Assembly: GCA_023488865.1 (NCBI GenBank)
Contig: JAMDDG010000241.1
Coordinates: forward strand, 1 to 11,799
Length of the DNA: 11,799 nucleotides
Source of the DNA: Bacteroidota bacterium
GTDB taxonomy: Bacteria > Bacteroidota > Bacteroidia > Bacteroidales > Prolixibacteraceae
Direction: 5' to 3'
Below the pieces are notes generated by a model. It ran no database searches, was not told the DNA's origin, and saw nothing but the letters and a program-made list of their open reading frames with translations. The position numbers and the translations under genes are program-made. This document shows, piece after piece, positions 7,518 to 11,799 of this stretch (position 1 is its first letter; every line of letters starts with the position of its first letter).

Positions 7518-7552
7518 ATGTCGTTCGCTGAGAGTTTCATGGCGAACGACAT
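7518..7552 (+). promoter_or_regulatory. Perfect 11-bp hairpin in the susE-susF gap
   Basis: ATGTCGTTCGC (7518-7528) and GCGAACGACAT (7542-7552) are exact reverse complements around a 13-nt loop, starting 8 bp after the susE stop. The right arm is followed by CCCTGTTAAG rather than a T-run, so an intrinsic terminator is unlikely. An RNA-stabilising or processing element that sets susE/susF dosage is plausible (inference). Confidence 0.7.
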
Positions 7553-7609
7553 CCCTGTTAAGTATCAATACACTAATTGATTATTTTAACTTATAAAAAA
7601 TAAAGATAA

Positions 7610-9460
7610 ATGAAAATTAAGTCTAAATATAGAATATTAGCCGTCCTGGTTACTGCAACCCTCTTTTTTGCAGCGTGTACCAAGGAAAAATCGGACGTCA
7701 GGCTAAGCCCTACGCTCTCAACCACGCAAACGCTGAATATTAAATCTGATGCAGCAACGGTTGTAGGATATGTTGTAGCCGAAGGGGATGGTTTCACTGA
7801 AAAAGGTGTTTGTTACAATACTTCACCCGCTCCAACTGTCTCAAATACAAAAGTTGCCTTTATCGGTCAAAGCAAAACAGCTACCTACAATGTGACTTTG
7901 CCGGGCCTTGCTTATGCAACTAAATATTATGCACGTTCTTATGCTATCAGTGCAAGTGGCACCATCTACGGATCAGAGGTTAATTTTACTACTTTGCCCG
8001 TTGTCCCAACGCTAACGACAGCTGCAATTACTGCAGTTACAGGAAATTCAGCTGCTGGTGGCGGTAATGTTACCGTAAGCGGCGGTGCGGAGGTGACAGC
8101 CCGTGGCATTTGTTATGGAACCAACCACAATCCGACAACGGCAGATACCAAAACCTCCGATTCAAAAGGAACTGGGGCATTTGTCAGTTCGTTGACCGGT
8201 CTCAAAGGGAATACCACCTATTATGTACGTGCTTATGCAGTTAATAGCGCCGGCACAGGCTATGGTCCTGAAGTTTTATTTAAAACTCTGGTTGATTTAC
8301 CCGTCGTAACCACCGCGGCTGTAACCGGTATCACAAAAACAGCTGCCGTTTCGGGGGGGGATGTTACATACGATGGTGGAGGCACAGTTACTGACAAAGG
8401 TCTTGCCTGGGGTGCCAGCGCAAACCCGACAATCACGGGTACTAAAATTGATGGTGGCACCGGTTTGGGCGCTTTTGTGAGCAATCTGAGCGGATTAATG
8501 AAATTCACAACCTACCACGTTCGTGCATACGCTACCAATAGTTCAGGTACCGCTTATGGTGCCGATATCCAGTTTACTACTTTGGCCGACATCCAAACCT
8601 GGAATATCCCAGGCGACTATGTAGCAGACAGCTATCCGGGTACAACCCTGGCAAACTGGGCTCCTGATAAATCACCTCAGGTAATAAGTACCATTTCAGG
8701 GCCTGATAAATTGGAAGGTTATGTGTATATGGCCAATGCCAGTAACAGTTGGAAGTTTGCAACCCAGCCCAATTGGAACGGTCCCAATTACGGAGATGGC
8801 GGAGCCGGTAAACTGGATGCTAATGGCGGAAACTTCAATTCACCAGCCGGTTATTACAAGATAAATGCAAATTCAACCGCCATGACCTATACTGCCGTTG
8901 CAACCAATTGGGGTGTAATCGGGGATGCAACCCCGCTGGGTTGGGGCGATGAAACACCTTTGGCCTATAGTCCTGCACAACGTATTTGGCAAGGGGTTAT
9001 GCACTTAACTGCCGCCAGTATCAAATTCAGGGCCAACCACGATTGGGGCTTGAATTATGGAAGTGACAAAGCAGATGGTACATTGAGTGCCGGGGCCGCG
9101 AACATCCCAATATCGTTGGAGGCTGATTATGCCATCACCCTCGATTTAAGTCATCCGAATGCATATACTTATACTGCCAACAGATGGGGTGTTATTGGGG
9201 ATGCAACTCCAGGTGGTTGGGGAACAGATACAAACATGACTTGGGACGCAACCAACAAAGTACTCAAAGTTACTTTGAACCTGACAGTTGGGGCAATCAA
9301 ATTCAGGGCCAATGATGATTGGGCTGTTAACCTGGGTGGTTTGAATCTCTCTGCTCTTTCCAATGGTGGAGATAACATTCCAATCGCTGTTGCCGGCAAT
9401 TATACAATTACACTCGATGTTCTGAAAGCGGTTCCTTCCTGTACCGTTACGAAGAACTAA
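7610..9460 (+). CDS. susF: SusF-like starch-binding lipoprotein with three FN3-like repeats
   Basis: This 616-residue lipoprotein has lipobox FAAC with Cys23, then TKEKSD. Three FN3-like repeats of about 96 residues follow (roughly 34-131, 132-228, 231-326), each with a G(I/V/L)CYG-like strand and a TYYVRAYAVNSAGT-type strand. Then come three SusE/F-type modules: a diverged first one (about 329-430), and two clear copies (433-523 and 525-615) with WGVIGDATPLGW / WGVIGDATPGGW and IKFRANHDWGLNYG / IKFRANDDWAVNLGG. Classical SusF (485 residues) has one N-terminal Ig domain before three modules, so this protein is longer because of the FN3 repeats, which probably act as a stalk. It lies 99 bp after susE and is followed by a strong terminator, so it is probably the last gene of the operon. 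A G8 run occurs in frame at 8353-8360. The susF symbol rests on the C-terminal half and on position. Confidence 0.85.
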   Translation: MKIKSKYRILAVLVTATLFFAACTKEKSDVRLSPTLSTTQTLNIKSDAATVVGYVVAEGDGFTEKGVCYNTSPAPTVSNTKVAFIGQSKTATYNVTLPGLAYATKYYARSYAISASGTIYGSEVNFTTLPVVPTLTTAAITAVTGNSAAGGGNVTVSGGAEVTARGICYGTNHNPTTADTKTSDSKGTGAFVSSLTGLKGNTTYYVRAYAVNSAGTGYGPEVLFKTLVDLPVVTTAAVTGITKTAAVSGGDVTYDGGGTVTDKGLAWGASANPTITGTKIDGGTGLGAFVSNLSGLMKFTTYHVRAYATNSSGTAYGADIQFTTLADIQTWNIPGDYVADSYPGTTLANWAPDKSPQVISTISGPDKLEGYVYMANASNSWKFATQPNWNGPNYGDGGAGKLDANGGNFNSPAGYYKINANSTAMTYTAVATNWGVIGDATPLGWGDETPLAYSPAQRIWQGVMHLTAASIKFRANHDWGLNYGSDKADGTLSAGAANIPISLEADYAITLDLSHPNAYTYTANRWGVIGDATPGGWGTDTNMTWDATNKVLKVTLNLTVGAIKFRANDDWAVNLGGLNLSALSNGGDNIPIAVAGNYTITLDVLKAVPSCTVTKN

Positions 9461-9477
9461 TTTTTTAAAATTGTAAT

Positions 9478-9544
9478 AAAGTTTCCAAAGTTTATAGTTA
9501 CGAGTAAATTTAGATCGTAACTATAACTTTGGAAACTTTTTTTT
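9478..9544 (+). terminator. Intrinsic terminator after susF
   Basis: The left arm (9478-9503) pairs with the right arm (9515-9539) over 25 bp with one bulged T (in the T-run 9491-9493), with loop 9504-9514, and the T-run covers 9537-9544. It begins 18 bp after the susF stop. Because of the A/T-rich palindrome it may work on both strands. It separates the susCDEF unit from the amylase gene. Confidence 0.88.
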
Positions 9545-9564
9545 CTAACGTATCCAATTTTGCC

Positions 9565-9591
9565 TGTAGCTAAAACTTTGGAAACTTTTTT
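9565..9591 (+). repeat. Extra copy of the terminator's right arm
   Basis: GTAGCTAAAACTTTGGAAAC and the following T6 closely repeat GTAACTATAACTTTGGAAAC of the terminator (9517-9536). AACTTTGGAAACTTT (9574-9588) is an exact reverse complement of 9478-9492, so the left arm could pair with either copy. It lies 60 bp upstream of the amylase start. Confidence 0.7.
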
Positions 9592-9650
9592 CGCTTTTAT
9601 TTGATCAATTTGTTTACCTTCAACACACATTCCAATTTACAATTACAGCC

Positions 9651-11799
9651 ATGAGAACCCTTCTCTTATTGCTGCTCCAGCTGGTTCTTTCCCTGTCAGG
9701 ATTTTCCCAGATTATTACTGCCAGTCCTTCTCTGCCAGCAGATAATCAATCAGTTACACTAATTTATGATGCAACGCTGGGAACTGCAGGCTTAAAAGAT
9801 TATACTGGCGATGTATATGCCCATATAGGAGTTATCACCGATAAAAGCACTTCTCCAAGCGACTGGAAATATGTTGTAGCCCCCTGGGGCACCAATGTTG
9901 ACAAAGCAAAGACTACGCGAATAGCCGCCAACAAATACCAGCTGGTGTTACTTCCGGATATCAGAACTTATTTTGGTGTACCTGCAGGTGAGAAGATACT
10001 GAAAATAGCCGTGGTGTTCCGCAGTGGTGTTCAGGTAAACGGGAGCTACCTCGAAGGGAAAGATACCGGTGGCAAAGACATCTTTGTGGATGTGTACGAA
10101 AGCGGATTGAATATAGTCATACAGCAACCGACCGAAAATCAGATTTTCCAACAGAACACCAACTTCCAACTGGTGACTACAGCTTCGGCCAATGCCGATC
10201 TGGACCTTTACCTCAATAATCAAAAAATCAGTTCAGCCACTGCCTCCAGTTTCCTTACCTATACCTTCAACCTGACATCAGGTAACTACTGGATCAAAGC
10301 CACGGCAATCACCCCGGCAAAAACTGTTGCCGATTCGGTTTATGTGTATGTGATGGGCGATCAGGTTACTGAAACAAGGCCTGCAACTGCAATCAAAGGG
10401 ATTACGTATCCGGATACGCAATCGGCAACGCTGGTTCTTTGGGCGCCTTTGAAACAATCGGTATTTGTTCTTGGGGATTTCAACGACTGGCACCCGTCAA
10501 GTGCAGGCCAGATGAAAAAAGACGGCGACTATTTCTGGCTCACGATCCCCAACCTTACTCCTGGGAAGGAATATGCTTTCCAGTATCTGGTAGACGGAAA
10601 CCTCAAAATTGCAGACCCTTACACCGATAAGATTCTGGATCCCTGGAACGACAAGTACATCGACGCTTCCACTTATCCGAACCTGATGGCTTATCCTACC
10701 GGGAAGACGGAGGGCATCGTTTCAGTTCTTCAACCCAACAAAACCAAATACAGCTGGCAGGTGGCACAGTTTGCACCTCCGGCATCGGATACCTGTGTCA
10801 TTTACGAGGCCTTAGTCAGGGATTTTGATGCTACACACAGTTTTGCCGGCGTGGCCAGCCATCTGGATTACCTGAAGAGTCTGAAGGTTAATGTGCTGGA
10901 GTTGATGCCGGTCAACGAGTTTGAGGGCAACAGCAGTTGGGGATACAATCCTTCTTTCTATTTTGCAACCGATAAATATTATGGTCCGGCCGATGAATTT
11001 AAGAAACTGGTTGACCAATGCCACCAGCGAGGAATCGCGGTGGTGATGGATATGGTACTCAACCACTCCTACGGTCAAAGCCCTTTTGTTCAACTTTACT
11101 TTGACGGCGCCAATCCTTTGCCGACGAACCCATGGTACAATGTAAAAAGCAATTTTACCAATCCCGATGCCCAGTGGGGATATGATTTTAACCACGACAG
11201 TCCGGCCACCCGCGAGCTGGTCGACAGCATCGCCTCCTACTGGATGAAAGAATACAAAGTGGATGGTTTCCGCTACGATTTCACCAAGGGTTTCTCCAAC
11301 AACATCAAGGATAGCTCAGATCCATGGGGCAGTAAATATGACGCCCAGCGGATATACAACCTTGAACGGATGGCCGGAGAGGTGCAGAAACGGAAACCAG
11401 GCGCTTTAGTAATTTTTGAACATCTGGCGGATAACAGCGAAGAGAAAGAGCTGGTTGAATCGGGGAAGGGGATATTGCTCTGGGAGAATTCCAATTACAA
11501 TTGTTCGGAGGCAGCCATGGGCTTCAACGATAGTGGAAAATCAGATCTGAGCTGGGCCCCCTATACCGCAAAAAACTGGAACAAGGCGGCTGCTGTCGGA
11601 TACATGGAAAGTCATGACGAGGAGCGGCTGGCCTACGACTGCATCGCTTTTGGAAACGCCCAGGGCAACTATAGTACCCGTGACAGCGCCACCGCTTACA
11701 AAAGGATCGCCCTCACTGCGGCGCTCTTTATGCCGATACCCGGACCAAAGATGATCTGGCAATTTGGAGAGCTGGGCTACGACTATTCAATCAATCTTG
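9651..11799 (+). CDS. Secreted GH13 alpha-amylase-family enzyme with CBM48-like domain, 3' end missing
   Basis: The ATG at 9651 opens 716 codons without a stop, running off the right edge. A signal peptide (MRTLLLLLLQLVLSLSGFSQ) has no lipobox Cys, so the protein is secreted, not lipid-anchored like SusG. Modules: a beta-rich N-terminal domain (about 20-150: DVYAHIGVIT, IRTYFGVPAGEKI), an Ig-like domain (about 153-245), a CBM48-like domain (about 250-335: VLWAPLKQSVFVLGDFNDW), then the GH13 barrel from about 380. Conserved regions: I, VVMDMVLNH (Asp467, His472); II, VDGFRYDF (Arg541, nucleophile Asp543); III, VIFEHL (acid/base Glu590); IV, ESHDEER (His655, Asp656). All catalytic residues are present, so it should be active on alpha-1,4-glucans; exact subfamily and product are not readable. 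It lies 190 bp after susF beyond a terminator, so it may have its own promoter. A C-terminal type IX sorting domain may lie outside the window. Confidence 0.92.
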   Translation, partial: MRTLLLLLLQLVLSLSGFSQIITASPSLPADNQSVTLIYDATLGTAGLKDYTGDVYAHIGVITDKSTSPSDWKYVVAPWGTNVDKAKTTRIAANKYQLVLLPDIRTYFGVPAGEKILKIAVVFRSGVQVNGSYLEGKDTGGKDIFVDVYESGLNIVIQQPTENQIFQQNTNFQLVTTASANADLDLYLNNQKISSATASSFLTYTFNLTSGNYWIKATAITPAKTVADSVYVYVMGDQVTETRPATAIKGITYPDTQSATLVLWAPLKQSVFVLGDFNDWHPSSAGQMKKDGDYFWLTIPNLTPGKEYAFQYLVDGNLKIADPYTDKILDPWNDKYIDASTYPNLMAYPTGKTEGIVSVLQPNKTKYSWQVAQFAPPASDTCVIYEALVRDFDATHSFAGVASHLDYLKSLKVNVLELMPVNEFEGNSSWGYNPSFYFATDKYYGPADEFKKLVDQCHQRGIAVVMDMVLNHSYGQSPFVQLYFDGANPLPTNPWYNVKSNFTNPDAQWGYDFNHDSPATRELVDSIASYWMKEYKVDGFRYDFTKGFSNNIKDSSDPWGSKYDAQRIYNLERMAGEVQKRKPGALVIFEHLADNSEEKELVESGKGILLWENSNYNCSEAAMGFNDSGKSDLSWAPYTAKNWNKAAAVGYMESHDEERLAYDCIAFGNAQGNYSTRDSATAYKRIALTAALFMPIPGPKMIWQFGELGYDYSINL

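Noticed and set aside
7518..7552. Hairpin between susE and susF as an intrinsic terminator
   Set aside because: No T-run follows the stem, and the next gene belongs functionally to the same operon.
7610..8590. N-terminal half of the SusF-like protein as a separate adhesin gene
   Set aside because: The frame continues without interruption into the starch-binding modules, so it is one protein.

Overview
The window carries most of a starch/malto-oligosaccharide utilisation locus of the Sus type from a member of the Bacteroidota. The evidence is an adjacent TonB-dependent SusC porin and SusD lipoprotein, SusE/SusF-like surface glycan-binding lipoproteins, a secreted multidomain GH13 amylase, AT-rich leaders with little Shine-Dalgarno character, and FN3-like repeats typical of this phylum. 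The genus cannot be fixed from the sequence; an environmental Bacteroidales/Marinilabiliales-like organism is a guess.

Layout. (1) 785 to 1, minus strand: the first 261 codons of a LacI-family repressor, running off the left edge. (2) 786-1900: a 1.1-kb divergent intergenic region. Its left half is repeat-rich: a 184-bp nested palindrome (919-1102) and REP-like GTCATTG...GAAGCAATC copies that start exactly 125 bp apart. Its right half holds a LacI-type operator candidate (1586-1599), a 14-bp palindrome and a leader hairpin before susC. (3) 1901-6492: susC and susD, 20 bp apart. (4) 6512-7510: susE. (5) 7511-7609: gap with a perfect 11-bp hairpin. (6) 7610-9460: an enlarged SusF-like lipoprotein with three FN3-like repeats ahead of three SusE/F-type starch-binding modules. 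(7) 9461-9650: a strong intrinsic terminator plus a further copy of its stem arm. (8) 9651 to the right edge: a GH13 amylase with signal peptide, two N-terminal beta modules, a CBM48-like domain and a catalytic domain with all key residues, cut off at the 3' side.

How the parts fit (inference from the known Sus system): the secreted amylase cuts starch outside the cell. SusD, SusE and the SusF-like protein hold glucan at the outer surface, and the SusC-SusD pair imports malto-oligosaccharides with TonB energy. The LacI protein, transcribed divergently, probably replaces the SusR sensor of Bacteroides thetaiotaomicron and represses the locus through the CG-centred operator. No susA/susB-type periplasmic enzymes are in the window; they may lie outside it. 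The locus is a recognisable variant of a known system. The least explained parts are the palindromic/periodic intergenic DNA, the intercistronic hairpins and the enlarged SusF architecture.
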